From contig CAUYUJ010021073.1 in NCBI GenBank assembly GCA_963575745.1, positions 64,001 through 128,000 on the forward strand: a stretch of 64,000 nt of DNA, read 5' to 3'. A model generated the notes under the pieces. The model was not told where the DNA came from. It saw only the letters and a program-made list of their open reading frames with translations, and made no database searches. The position numbers and the translations under genes were made by a program. Each line of letters begins with the position of its first letter. Position 1 is the stretch's first letter. Below are positions 31,084 to 42,086 of the stretch, piece by piece. The DNA is from Prorocentrum cordatum. Lineage: Eukaryota > Sar > Dinophyceae > Prorocentrales > Prorocentraceae.

Positions 31084-31587
31084 TCGTAGTCGCTTTGGCT
31101 GCGCCCTTTGGCGCGCTCCATGCTCGCGCTCGCGCCGCGCGCGCCGCGCTCTCGCCGCTGCTGCCGCCGCCTGCCCCCTCTCCTCTCTCTCCTTCCCTCT
31201 CCTTCCCCGCCTCCTTGCCTCCGGCGCGCGCGCGGCGCCCAGCGGCGGGGCTGGGTGGCGCGCCCCGCGTCCGCGCGCGCCGCCCGCCTCCGTCTCCCGG
31301 TTCCTCCCGGCTCTCTCTCTCCTCCTTTCCCCCGCCGTGCGCCCTGCAGGGGGGGGCGCGGGGCCCGTTCCCTAGACAGTGATGCTGTTCCCGCTCGTCC
31401 TCCTGCTGTGTGGGCTCTCCGTGTGCCTGTGCCCGAGGCGGCCAGGCGACCGCCCGAGTGGACCCGGGGCGGTGTCAAGGCGACGCTGTCCTGGGATTGT
31501 CCAGTGCGTGGGGCTTCGGAAGTTGCTCGCTGCGGGTGGCCCCCGTAGTGCCACCGGTTCCGCCATGGCCGCGGGTGGCGGAAGTAT
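31084..31587. other. GC-rich, no recognised gene
   Basis: GCGCGCGC-rich sequence (31130-31290) with CTCTCTCTCC words. The plus frames here are Arg/Ser/Pro-rich and have no domain. Confidence 0.35.
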
Positions 31588-31660
31588 GATGGGGAGGAGG
31601 AGGAGGAGGAGGAGGAGGAGGAGGAGGAGGAGGAGGAGGAGGAGGAGGAGGAAGAGGAGA

Positions 31661-31691
<31 letters not shown>

Positions 31692-31765
31692 GGAGGAGGA
31701 GGAGGAGGAGGAGGGGAAGGGGGATGGGAAGGAGGAGGTGGAGGAGGAGGAGGAGGAGGAGTCAG
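31588..31765. repeat. (GGA)n microsatellite
   Basis: GGA with GAAGAGGAGAAGG interruptions. With the (TCC)n at 31019 it forms a pair of complementary tracts 500 bp apart. Confidence 0.95.
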
Positions 31766-32499
31766 GGGAATGTTTCGCGGTTGAGGTTGGATGTTTTCGC
31801 GCGTTTTCGCACGGTTTCCGCGCGCTCCCAGCCTCTGGTTGTGTTCCAGCGGCTGCGCCTCGCCGAGGGCGTTCCGGGAGTGCCCGGATCATCCCGAGCG
31901 GCCGCCAAAGAGCCGGGCGGGCTATGGCCCGAATGCCAAGGAGCAGCGACAGGGTGGAGTACCGTCGGGGCGCTGACCTAAGGAACCCTAAACAAAGAAC
32001 GAGGCCACTTTTTCCCATAACTTGAACTTCGATGTCCCATGGAAGCCTAAGGAAAACCAAGGCAAACTGGAAAAGAATCAAGGAACACCGAGCCCCTCCA
32101 CAACGAAAAAGGTTCCTTCTTCAGCGCCCCGACTGTAGGCTCAGGGGGAGATGCATCACCCTCCAATCGCCGATGCATCGTCGATAGGAAGCCTGGGAGC
32201 CCGCCGCGCCCAGGAGCGTGCGTTTTCGCCAGCGAGAGCCGATCTTTGATCTATCGGTAGTGCGTCGCCGATTCCAGGTCAGACGGTGGAAGAGGAGCGC
32301 GCAGTCGCCATTTCTAGCAGCAGCCTTGTCATCATCAGTTTGTTTATCCTTTACCTTATCAGCCGTGCAGCTTTGTACTTCGATCGTGGCAGGATCAATC
32401 GACCATTTCAGCGAGTCTTGCATGCTCTGCGAAAGACATCTGAACCCAGCGCGACCCCAAGTAGGGGTCTCCATTCTCCCAAAGCAATTCACAACAGTT

Positions 32500-32625
32500 C
32501 TAACCGATACTTGGCACTACTTGGCAATGTTCAGCATTGCTTGGTATTGCTTGGCGTTGCTTGGCATGGTATTGCTTGGCACTGTTCTGCGTTGCTTGGC
32601 ATTGCGTGGACTTCCTTGGCATGGC
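32500..32625. repeat. 10-bp minisatellite, unit TTGGCATTGC
   Basis: About 12 degenerate units of TTGGCATTGC/TTGGTATTGC. The flank to 32770 holds AGGAACCCAAG(C/A)G-type short repeats. Confidence 0.8.
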
Positions 32626-32959
32626 CTATGAAACCAAGCGAAGACCCCGGGCGAGAAACCCCTGCAATCCACAACGAGAAACCTGAGGAGCTTCGAGGAA
32701 CCCAAGCGAGGAACCCCGAGGAGCCCAAACAACGCCAAGAGGAACCCAAGACAAAGGAGCCGAGCAAAGCCGAGCGCCGCCTCGTAATCGGAGTGTCGTA
32801 CCCACCAGCTCCGTTCCCGAAGCAAGTCGGACCCCTTCACGCAAAACCAAATTGGGGGAACGGAGTCGTGAGTGTCGGGGTTCGATGACCTAGGATCGTT
32901 TATTCCGTCGCCCTCATTTGGTTGGCCTTTTGTTTTTGAGTAGAGCGGTGCTGCTCCCT

Positions 32960-32968
32960 CCTGCTCCT

Positions 32969-32999
<31 letters not shown>

Positions 33000-33062
33000 T
33001 GACGCCGACGCCGACTCCGACGCCGACGCCCACGCCGACGCCGCCGCCGCCGCCCACACCGA

Positions 33063-33097
<35 letters not shown>

Positions 33098-33154
33098 ACG
33101 ACGACGCCGCCCACGCCGACACCGACGCCGATGCCGGCGGCGACGCAAACACCG

Positions 33155-33235
<81 letters not shown>

Positions 33236-33245
33236 ACTACGAGAG
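32960..33245. repeat. (GACGCC)n and (ACG)n microsatellite
   Basis: GACGCC hexamers at 32969-33125, then GAC/ACG triplets at 33150-33240. Thr/Pro, Val/Gly and Arg frames are shadows. Confidence 0.95.
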
Positions 33246-33404
33246 CCCCCACGAGTGCTCCCGCCAAGCCTGCGCCGCCCGCTCGAAGAGCTCGCGCCCC
33301 ACGCCGCCCGCGCCGCCGGCGGAGGCCAGCGCGACGGCAAGGCTGTGCAGGTCGTCGTCGGAGAGGCCTCCGATGGCCTGGCTAGCAAGGGTGAGGGGGG
33401 GTCC

Positions 33405-33461
33405 TTCTCCTCCTCCTCCTTCTTCTCCTTCTCCTCCTCCTCCTCCTCCTCCTCCTCCTCC

Positions 33462-33501
<40 letters not shown>

Positions 33502-33546
33502 CCTCATCATCATCATCATCATCATCATCATAATCATCATCATCAT

Positions 33547-33599
<53 letters not shown>

Positions 33600-34630
33600 G
33601 CATCATCATCAGCATCATCATCATCATCCTCATCCTCATCCTCATCCTCATCATCATCATCATCAGCATCATCATCATCAGCAGCAGCATCAGCAGCAGC
33701 AACATCATCAGCATCAGCATCAGCGTCAGCATCATCATCGGCAGTATCATCATCAGCAGCAGCATCATCATGACATTCGTCATCATAATCAGCATCATCA
33801 TCGTCGTCATCATCATCATCATAATCCTCATCATCATCAGCATCAGCAGCAGCAACAGCATCAGCATCAGTAACAGCATAAGCATCATCATCAGCAGCAG
33901 CATCATCATCACCATCATAATCAGCATCATCATCAGCAACATCAGCATCGTCATCCTCCTCGACATCATCATCATCATCAGCATCGTCATCATCGTCAAC
34001 ATCATCCTTATCATTATCAGCATCATCATCACCATCATGATTATCATCATCAACAGCATCATCATCATATCATCAGCAGCAGCACCATCATTATCTCATC
34101 ATCAGCAGCAGCATCAGCCTCTTCAACAGCATCATCATCATCAGCAGCAGCATCAACATCAGCATCAGCATCATCAGCAGCAGCATCAGCATCAGCATCA
34201 GTATCATCATCAGCAGCATCAGCATCATCAGCAGCATCATCGGCAACAGGATAATCAGCAGCAGCATCAGCATCAGCATCATCATCCTCATCATCATCCT
34301 CATCCTCATCCTCCTCTCCTGTCCCTCCTCCACATCCTCCTCCTCCGCCCTCCTCATCCTCATCCTTCTCCTCCCTTCTCCTCCTCCTCCTCCTCCTCCT
34401 CCTTATCATCCTCCTCCTCCTCATTCATCCTCCTCCTCCTCCTCCTGATCAGCGTCATCATCATCACCACCAGCATCGTCATCATTAGCAGCAGCACCAC
34501 CACAAACATCATCATCATCATCGTCGTCATAATCAGCAGCAGCAACAACAGCACAAACAGCAACAACCATAACAACAACGACAGCAACCATCACAACAGC
34601 AACAACAACAGCAGCAGCAGCAAAAACGAT

Positions 34631-34690
<60 letters not shown>

Positions 34691-34700
34691 CATTTTACCC
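33405..34700. repeat. ~1.3-kb compound microsatellite TCC-ATC-CAGCAT-TCC-AAC
   Basis: (TCC)n to 33463, (ATC)n with CAG, CAT and AGC variants to about 34310, TCC again at 34310-34445, ATC/CAG at 34450-34600, then (AAC)n at 34625-34690. Poly-His, Met, Ile, Ser and Asn frames cross it on both strands. The AAC end leads into CAATCATTTTA, the same junction that starts family D copies. Confidence 0.95.
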
Positions 34701-34899
34701 CCATGCGCGATATTTCCACACGAAGCATGCGACCATCATGATAACCATCCCCATCATGGGGGATTATTGTTCTATAGCGGGGTCCGACATTCCCATTCCC
34801 AGATCTCCCGCCCAACGAGGTCTTCCAAGTATCTCCTCCGAACAATTCCAACATATCCCGCCTCGAAAATGCATGCCCGCGCCTTGCTGCGCCGATGCG

Positions 34900-35880
34900 A
34901 GACCGCCAGTGGAGCCCAGCCAAGGGTAAAGCACAAGGAAGTACCGAGCGACAGGATTGCCTTGGTGGGGACGGGGGCTGTCGGCGGCGAGGCAAGGACC
35001 TGGTCCTGGATAGCAAGGGAGGAAGTCTCGAGCAGGACCGCCGTTGTTGCCGAGAGCGGCGCCAGTGCTGAAGAGTTGGGGCGCCAGTCCAGCGTAAAAC
35101 ACAAGTAAGTCTCGAGCGGGAACGCTGGTTTTGTTGGGACGGCGGTTGTCGGCGGCGAGGAGGAAGACCGCCTTGATGAGGGGCAACGACAGGGGGGGAT
35201 GGGCATAGGGGGGGAGGCATCGACCTGGAATCGGCGATACATCGTCGATAGATCGGCGATAGAGGCTTCCGATAGTGAATCCGCACCTTCCTGGGCAGGT
35301 TGGGGCTATCGGGCCCCTATCGGCGGTCAATGGGCGATTCGGGGTCGATGCATCCCCCCCAATGCCTATCCCCCCCTATCGTTGCCCCTGATTCGAGTAA
35401 GAAGGAGGAAGGAGGTCTCGAGCGGGAGCCGAGGTTTTGTCGGGACGGGGGCCGTCGGCGGCGAGGAACAGCACCGTCCTGAGGAGAAAGGAAGGAAGCC
35501 TCGAGCGGGAGCACTGTTCTTGCTGGGAGCGGCGCCAATTCAAAGAAGAGTAGGGCGCCAGTCCAGCGCAAAACGGGAGGAAGTCTCGGGCGGGAGCGCT
35601 GGTTTTGTCGGGACGGCGGCTTTCGGCGGCGAGGAGGAGCACCAAGTTGAGTAAAAAAGTGAGGAAGTCACGAAGTCTCGAGCGGGAGCGTTGTTGTTGC
35701 CGGGGGAGGCGCCGATGAGAGAAAGAGTAGCGCGCCACTGCAAGGTAAAACGGGAGGAAGACTCGAGCGGTAGCGCTGGTTTTGTTGGGACGGCGGCTTC
35801 CGGCGGCGAGTAAGAGCACCGGCCCTAAGTAAAAAAGGAGGAAGTCTGGAGCGGGAGCGCTGTTTTTGTTGGGGGGCTGG
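34900..35880. repeat. Dimeric satellite, units marked GTCTCGAGCGGGAGCG
   Basis: Two alternating units, each starting GAAGTCTCGAGCGGGAGCG. Type A continues CTGGTTTTGTTGGGACGGCG then a TCGGCGGCGAGGAGGAGCAC-like stretch. Type B continues TTGTTGTTGCCGGGAGCGGC then GCGCCAGTCCAGCGTAAAAC. The dimer is about 160-180 bp. Short minus frames (ARDFLPFYLG-like) repeat with it and are shadows. The core is related to the GAAGTCTCAGGCGGGAGCG satellite in family D. Confidence 0.8.
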
Positions 35881-36003
35881 TTTGGGCGCCCCCCCAAACC
35901 GCTCGAGCGTGAGCCTCATTTTCAATGAAACTGTAGCCGGCGCCGAAGCGAGAGCGCCAAAGCGCCTGGGGGGGTCCAACAATAATAATTGTTTTGTACT
36001 TAA

Positions 36004-36018
36004 CAGACAACAACAATC

Positions 36019-36061
<43 letters not shown>

Positions 36062-36159
36062 CCTTCACCACCACCACCACAACCACCACCAACACCACCA
36101 CAACAACAACAAAAACAACAATAACAACAACAATAACAACAACAACAACAACAACGACG

Positions 36160-36226
<67 letters not shown>

Positions 36227-36255
36227 AAAAAAAAAAAAAAAAAAAAAAAAAAACG

Positions 36256-36298
<43 letters not shown>

Positions 36299-36443
36299 CG
36301 ATTACAACAACGACGACGCCAACTACAACAACAGTAGCAGCAACAACAACAACCACAACCACAACCACAACAACAACAACCATAACAACCACAACAACAA
36401 CAACAACTACAACAATTACAACATTTACAACAACAGCGGCACT

Positions 36444-36502
<59 letters not shown>

Positions 36503-36625
36503 CGCCAACAACAACGACAACATCAACAGCAACAACAAACAAGGGTAATAAAAAAGCAGCAACAACAGCAGCAGCAGCACCAACAACAACAACAGCAACA
36601 ACAACAACAACAACAACAACAATCA
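36004..36625. repeat. ~620-bp (AAC)n tract with an A run
   Basis: CAA/AAC triplets with CCA variants and a run of 26-27 A at about 36227-36253. Poly-Asn, Gln, Val and Leu frames are shadows. Confidence 0.97.
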
Positions 36626-37204
36626 GTTTAACACTGTTCGCTCTTATCTGCTCGCGCGTACCTCACCACGTATATCCCAAACCCCCGATACCCGCCCTCT
36701 TCGTCTTCGATCGTACCTCCTCTGGGGGGTACATCTTCCTGACCTGCCACGTGTATTGGGCGCAGCCCCTAAAAGAGCAAGAGGAGTGAGAAAGGAAAGA
36801 GAGAGAGAGAGAGAAAGAGAGAGGGGGAGAGAGAGAGAGAGAGAGAGCGAGAAGCAAACAAAAAACGATGAGGAAAGGAGTGGGGGAAGGGAGGGAGGCA
36901 AGGGATAAGAGGGAGGGAGCAAAACTGCGGACGAAAGAGATTAGAAAATGGGGGGCTTAAGAGAGGATCCGGAAAACAAGCAGCAGACCCAGACGGTTGG
37001 GTCGGGCAACGGCAGCGGTCCCGAACGGGCGGGTCGGGCGGGCGGGGCCTGCAGACCCGCGGGCGGACCCTAACGGGCGGGTCGGGCGTGCGGGACGTGA
37101 AAGCACCCAGCGAGCTTCCAAGCGAGCCGCTGGGCCTGCCGTCAAAAGCAAGTCAGACGGGCGGCCCTAACGGGCGGGTCCAGCGGGCGGATCAAAGCGC
37201 GAGT

Positions 37205-37935
37205 CCTGAATGAATTGTGGGGAAGTCTCAGGCGAGAGCGTGCGGGTACATCTTCATTACTTGGCACGCGTAGCTGCCGCGGCGCAGCCCCTAAAACAAG
37301 GAAAGAGGGGAGACAGGAACGAAGAGAGAGAGAGAGAGATGTACTTGGAGGACAGGGATGAAGCACGAATGGGATTGAAAGGAGGCCAGCTAGGAGCCAG
37401 ACAGCAAGCGGTTGAGCTAGTGGGTGGAACTGGGGGCCACGAAGGGTGTGTACGTGGGCCACCAAAGGGCAGCGAGGCGGCCTCTGAGGGCAGCAGCGGG
37501 GCCACGAAGGGCAGCAATGGAGCCACTAAGGGCACGAGCGACTGGTGGCCACGGAAGGCGCATATATGGACCACAAAGGGCAGCGGCAGCGAGGGGCCAC
37601 TGAGGGCAGCATCGGGGCCACGAAGGGCAGCGACTGGGGCACAAGGGAAGGGGCCACGAAGGGCAGCAATGAGGCACAAAGGGCGCGAGCGAGCATGGGG
37701 CACGAAGGGCACGACCCTGACGGGCGGGCCGAGCGGGCGGATCGATCGTGAGTTCTGCGTGATTAGCCAGGAAGTTACCAGCGAGAGAGCGATTCCTGAG
37801 TAAATTCGAAGAAGTCCCCAGCGAACGCACGATTCCTGAATGGCAAGAGCTGAGTAAATTGCGAGGAAGTCTCAGGCGGGAGCGCGATTCTTGCGCAAAT
37901 TGCAAGGAAGTCTCAAGCGGGAGCGGGGGACCATA
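37205..37935. repeat. ~40-bp satellite units AAGTCTCAGGCGGGAGCG
   Basis: Units at about 37222 and 37750-37930 of the form TAAATTGCGAGGAAGTCTCA, GGCGGGAGCGCGATTCCTGA. They flank the 21-bp minisatellite on both sides. Confidence 0.7.
37430..37700. repeat. 21-bp minisatellite in D1, GGGCCACGAAGGGCAGCGA-like
   Basis: About a dozen degenerate units of GGGGCCACGAAGGGCAGCA(A/G). The same unit forms the ~950-bp array in copy D2. Confidence 0.8.
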
Positions 37936-38034
37936 ATTCGCCGGCCCAACGGGCCAGAGGCGTGCTAAGATCTCCGGTAACTGGTTAACAATTCTCTAGT
38001 TCGCGCGCGCGGGGCGGCCCCTGGGGGTCCCCGG

Positions 38035-38105
38035 ACGAAAAGTACCCCGACCAGGTCCCGGCCGGTCCCCGGCCGGGTCCCGGCCGGGTCCCGGCCGGGT
38101 CCCCC
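38035..38105. repeat. 11-bp GC-rich repeat GGCCGGGTCCC
   Basis: Five to six consecutive GGCCGGGTCCC units followed by CCCCGAGCGCCCC. Confidence 0.85.
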
Positions 38106-38129
38106 CGAGCGCCCCATGAGCGCACCAAC

Positions 38130-38705
38130 AGGGCTCCGAAAACGTCCCCGAGGACCCAAACAAAACCAAGAGGCCCCCAAGAGGCCCCCAAGATGGTACA
38201 CGAGGGGTCCGACATGCCACAAGATCGCTCCAAGACGCCCAAGATGGCCCCCAGACGCCCCAAGAGGCCTCCAAGAGCACTCCCAAGAGGGCCTCCGGAG
38301 GCAAAATTCATTGATTTTCCTTAGGTTTTTGAGAGATTTTGGAGCTTCCACCTTTTCGGCTTCCCGACGCCCCAAGACGGCCCAAGAGGCCCCCAAGATC
38401 GCCCCAAGAGGGCCCAAGAGGCCCCCAAGAGGGCCCCAAGATGGCCCAAGAGGGCTCGAAGACGGCCCAAGAAGCCTCCAAGACGGCCCAAGAGGGCCCC
38501 AAGAACGCCCCAAGAGAGGGAACACGAAACAACATTTCCAGCCCTCGGCCCCAAGAAGCCCCTCCGAGGCCCCAAGAGGCCCCTAAGAGGCCCCAAGAGG
38601 CCCCGACGAGGCCCTCAGGAGGCCCCCAAGAGTCCCCCAAGCGGCCCCAGGAGGCCCCCCAAATGCCCCCCCGAGCGCCCCAGGAACCCCCAAAGCGCCG
38701 CATTG
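38130..38705. repeat. CCCAAGAGGC-type dispersed repeat, copy 2
   Basis: Units of CCCCAAGAGGCCC on both sides of an unrelated insert (AATTCATTGATTTTCCTTAG, then TTTGAGAGATTTTGGAGCTT and TTTTCGGCTTCCCGACGCCC). The insert is the same lead-in as at 8870 and 55470. Confidence 0.85.
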
Positions 38706-38949
38706 ACACCAGGCCCTCGGGCAAACGGCAGACATGAGACTGTATGGGCCGGCGGAATGAGCGAAGCGATTAAATAAATTCGGGAGCCGCTGTTGTTGTA
38801 AACTAAGGGCCAGGGGCACAGTTGAGGAGGAAGACTTTCCCAGATAATAATACAGGGTGCGAGCGCCAGGAGGGGCACTTCAATTGAAAAATGCAATGTG
38901 TACCGAAGGGGAAGATCAACAATAATTATTTTTCAGTAACAAGAGTTCG

Positions 38950-38960
<11 letters not shown>

Positions 38961-38984
<24 letters not shown>

Positions 38985-40736
38985 CATTTTAAGACTGCTC
39001 GCCTTTATCTCCTCGAGTGTCCAATAACGCGTGTTTCCCAAACCCTCGATACCCGCCCTCTTCGTTTTCGATCGAACCCCTTTTGGGGGATATACCTTTC
39101 TTCCCTGCAGGCCGGGCCCCGGCAAGCGGCGGGGCGGCCGCGGACCGTCAGCCTGGCCAGCGGCAACGCTGATCGGCGGGGCGGCCGCGGACCGTCGACC
39201 CGACCCCAAAAGGGACGGACAGGGGACCGACCACGACGACGACGACGACGACGACGACGTCGACGACGACGGCGACGACAACGACGACGACGGCGACGAC
39301 GGCGCCGACGAGCGAAAGCGAGAGCGAGAGAGAACGACAGCAGGGCCACAAGGACACGAAGTAGGCCACGAAGGGCGACAGCGGGGACACGAAGGGAATG
39401 CGTATGGGGCCACGAGGAGCGCGAACGAGCGGGGGCCACGAAGGGCATACGTATACTGGGCCGCGGAGGGCAAGGACGGGGCCACTGAGGGCAGCAACGG
39501 GGCCACGATGGGCAGCGAGGGGGCCACGAATGGCGACAGCGGGGCCACGAAGGGCAGGAAGGGGGCCACGAAAGGCGACAACGGGGCCACGAAGGGCATG
39601 CGCATGGGGCCACGACGGGCTGGAACGATCGGGGGCCACGAAGGGCAGATCATGCGGGGCCACAGAAGGCAACGACGGCGCCACTGACGGTAGCAACTGG
39701 GCCACGTAGGACAGTGAGGGGGCCACAAACGGCGACAGCGGGGCCACGAAGGGCATGCACACGGGACACCAACGGGCGCGAACGAACGGGGGCCACGAAG
39801 GGCATACGTATACTGGGCCGCGGAGGGCAAGCACGGGGCCACTGAGGGCAGCAACGGGGCCACGAAGGGCAGCGAGGGGGCCACGAAGGGCGACAGCGGG
39901 GCCACGAAGGGCATGCATATGGGGCCACCACGGGCGCGAACGAGCGGGGGCCACGGAGGGCATACGTATATGGGGCCACGAAAAGCAGCGAGGGGGCCAC
40001 GAAGGGCAGCGAGGGGGCCGCGAAGGGCCGCAACAAGGCCACGAAGAGCTGCGACGGGGCCACGAAGGGCAGCGAGGGGGCCACGAAGGGCTACAACGGG
40101 GCCACGAAACAAAGCGAGGGGGCCACGAACGGCTGCAACGGGGCCACGGAGGGCAGCGAGGAGGCCACGAGGGGCTGCAACAGGGCCGCGAAGGACAGCG
40201 AGGGGGCCACGAAGGGCTGCAACGGGGCCACGAAACAAAACGAGGGGGCCACGAAGGGCTGCAACGGGGCCACGAAGGGCAGCGAGATCCCGATTCTTAG
40301 GTAATCTGTGAGGGAGTCCTAAACGTGAGCGCGACTCCTGGTTGCCTGGGTGTCGGGAGCGCGGCGCTTGAATAAATTGCAAGAATTTCCACCGCAAGGA
40401 CGCTATTCTTCAGTAAATTGCAAGCAAGTCTCCAGCGAGAGCGCGACTCCAGAGCGCCGGGAGAGCGATTCCAGAATAAATAGTAAGGATGTCCCAAGCG
40501 AGAGCGCGATTCCTGAATAAAATGCAGGGAAGTCTCGGGCGGAAACAGGGGTCCTGACTAAATTGTGAAGAAGTCTCAGGCGGGAGCCGTTGTTGTTGTA
40601 ACCCGGGGGCCAGCGACACAGTTTGACCCTCAAGACTTTCCCTTATAAAAAGAGGGTGCGAGCACATCAATCGACAAAAAAAATGTGCACCGCACGGAGG
40701 GGGTCAACAATAATCATTCTTCGGTGATGAGAATTC

Positions 40737-40740
<4 letters not shown>
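38961..40740. mobile_element. Family D repeat, copy D2
   Basis: The head begins after (AAC)n at 38981 (CAATCATTTTAAGACTG, then CCCAAACCCTCGATACCCGC and TTCGATCGAACCCC). The body has (GAC)n at 39233-39310, the 21-bp array and AAGTCTC(A/C)(A/G)GCG units at 40310-40570. The tail (40585-40738) reads GCCGTTGTTGTTGTAA, GGGGGCCAGCGACACAGTTT and CAACAATAATCATTCTTCGG. It ends in the next (AAC)n. Confidence 0.8.
39345..40290. repeat. ~950-bp array of a 21-bp unit
   Basis: About 45 units of GGGGCCACGAAGGGC(A/T)GC(A/G)A(C/G). Because 21 is a multiple of 3, every phase stays open. A 493-codon minus frame (40397-38916) reads as LRGPVAA / FVAPSLP heptads. This is repeat-driven; I would not call it a gene without expression evidence. 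Confidence 0.9.

Positions 40741-40801
<61 letters not shown>
40741..40801. repeat. (AAC)n between D2 and D3
   Basis: Twenty pure AAC units joining the tail of one family D copy to the head of the next. Confidence 0.97.
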
Positions 40802-40805
<4 letters not shown>

Positions 40806-41545
40806 CATGGTAGGACTGTCTGCTCTTGTCTGTTCGCGGTCAATTCAAGACGTATATCCCAAACCCTCGATACTGACCTTCGTCGTCTTCGATCGTACCC
40901 CCTTGGGGGTATATATCTCTCTTACCTTCAACGTTTATTTCGTGCAGCCCCTAAGGCAGGGGAGCGAGAACGGACGTAAGCAAGGGACACGGGGAAGGGA
41001 GGAGGATGGAGCGCGAAAGAGAATGGCAGGAGGAGGGCTAGAAACAGAAAACACGTGGCAGCACCAGACGGGAAGATCTGGCGGGTAGACCCTAACGGGC
41101 GGGTCGGGGGCGGGCCCAGGCGGCCAGGTCGAGAAGGCGGGTTGCTGAAGCGTGCGTCCTGCATAAATCGCGAGGAAGTCTCTAGCGATAGCGCGATTCC
41201 CAAATAAATCGCCAGGAATCCGCAGCGAGAGCGTGATTCCTGAGTGTCGAGGGCGCGGCGTTTGAATAAGCAACGAGTAAATCCCACGCGAGAGCACGAC
41301 GCTGTACAAACTGTGATGACGTCCCGCGCGACAGCGCGATTTGTGAATAAATTGTGAGGACATATCAGGCAGGAACCGTTGTTGCTGTAGTTCGGGGGCC
41401 AACCACGCAGTTTTGTGGCCCCTCCCTTTCCCTTGTAAAAACCGGGTGCGAGCCCCTGGGTAAGCATTTTGATTGAAAATACAATGGTTCTGACATGGAG
41501 ATCAACGAAAATTATTCGGTATAACTGTAAACTCTAACACACCAA
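40802..41545. mobile_element. Family D repeat, copy D3 (compact, ~745 bp)
   Basis: Head 40802-40955 (CTGTCTGCTCTTGTCTGTTC, ACGTATATCCCAAACCCTCG, TTCGATCGTACCCCCTTGGG, GTGCAGCCCCTAAG). Middle: GGGAAGGGAGGAGGATGGAG, then CACCAGACGGGAAGATCTGG, ACCCTAACGGGCGGGTCG and GGTTGCTGAAGCGTGCGTCC. Satellite units AGGAAGTCTCTAGCGATAGC. Tail AACCGTTGTTGCTGTAG to CAACGAAAATTATTCGGT. It aligns end to end with D4 at 52650 and so defines the basic element. Confidence 0.85.
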
Positions 41546-41579
41546 CAAAAAACAGCAACCATAATAATAATAATAAAAA

Positions 41580-41586
41580 GAAGAAG

Positions 41587-41651
<65 letters not shown>

Positions 41652-41683
41652 CCACCACCACAACAACAACAACCACAACAACC

Positions 41684-41740
<57 letters not shown>

Positions 41741-41751
41741 GCAGCAGCAGC

Positions 41752-41825
<74 letters not shown>

Positions 41826-41828
41826 CGC
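41580..41828. repeat. ~250-bp (AAC)n tract
   Basis: CAACAA with a few CCA and GCA triplets. Confidence 0.97.
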
Positions 41829-42086
41829 TAGGACAACCTCTCAGGCCACCCCGGCGGGGCCCGTGGTGGTGTCCTCGCCCACGGGGCGAGCGCACTCCCC
41901 CAGGCCACACGTTGCAGGTGTTGCCCCCGGGGGGGGGAGCAACGCGCAACACCTCCGTCATACGCTGACGTAAACCTATATGTGTTTCCGAATCTCCGTG
42001 GGCGACCTTACTGTTCCCCACGCACTCCTGTGTCCGAAAACCGACCGCGCGCCAGCGAGGCCAGCTCCTCCTCCCCAGTAGGACTC
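41829..42086. other. No gene seen
   Basis: GC-rich, with C-run and G-run pairs (GCCCCCGGGGGGGGG near 41927). Confidence 0.35.

Larger units (their letters stand above)
36626..38960. mobile_element. Family D repeat, copy D1 (expanded)
   Basis: The head (36626-36780) reads CTGTTCGCTCTTATCTGCTC, then ACGTATATCCCAAACC, CGATACCCGCCCTCTTCGTC, TTCGATCGTACC and GGTACATCTTCCTGACCTGC, ending GCAGCCCCTAAA. The body has G/A microsatellites, GGGCGGGTCGG units, the 21-bp minisatellite, AAGTCTCAGGCGGGAGCG units and a CCCAAGA block. The tail (38765-38960) reads GCCGCTGTTGTTGTAA, GGGCCAGGGGCACAGTT, GGGTGCGAGCGCC and CAACAATAATTATTTTTCAG. It lies between (AAC)n tracts. Confidence 0.8.

Noticed and set aside
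33373-33873. Histidine-rich frame resembling a metal-binding protein
   Set aside because: It is the CAT-phase reading of (ATC)n with CAG variants; no flanking domain.
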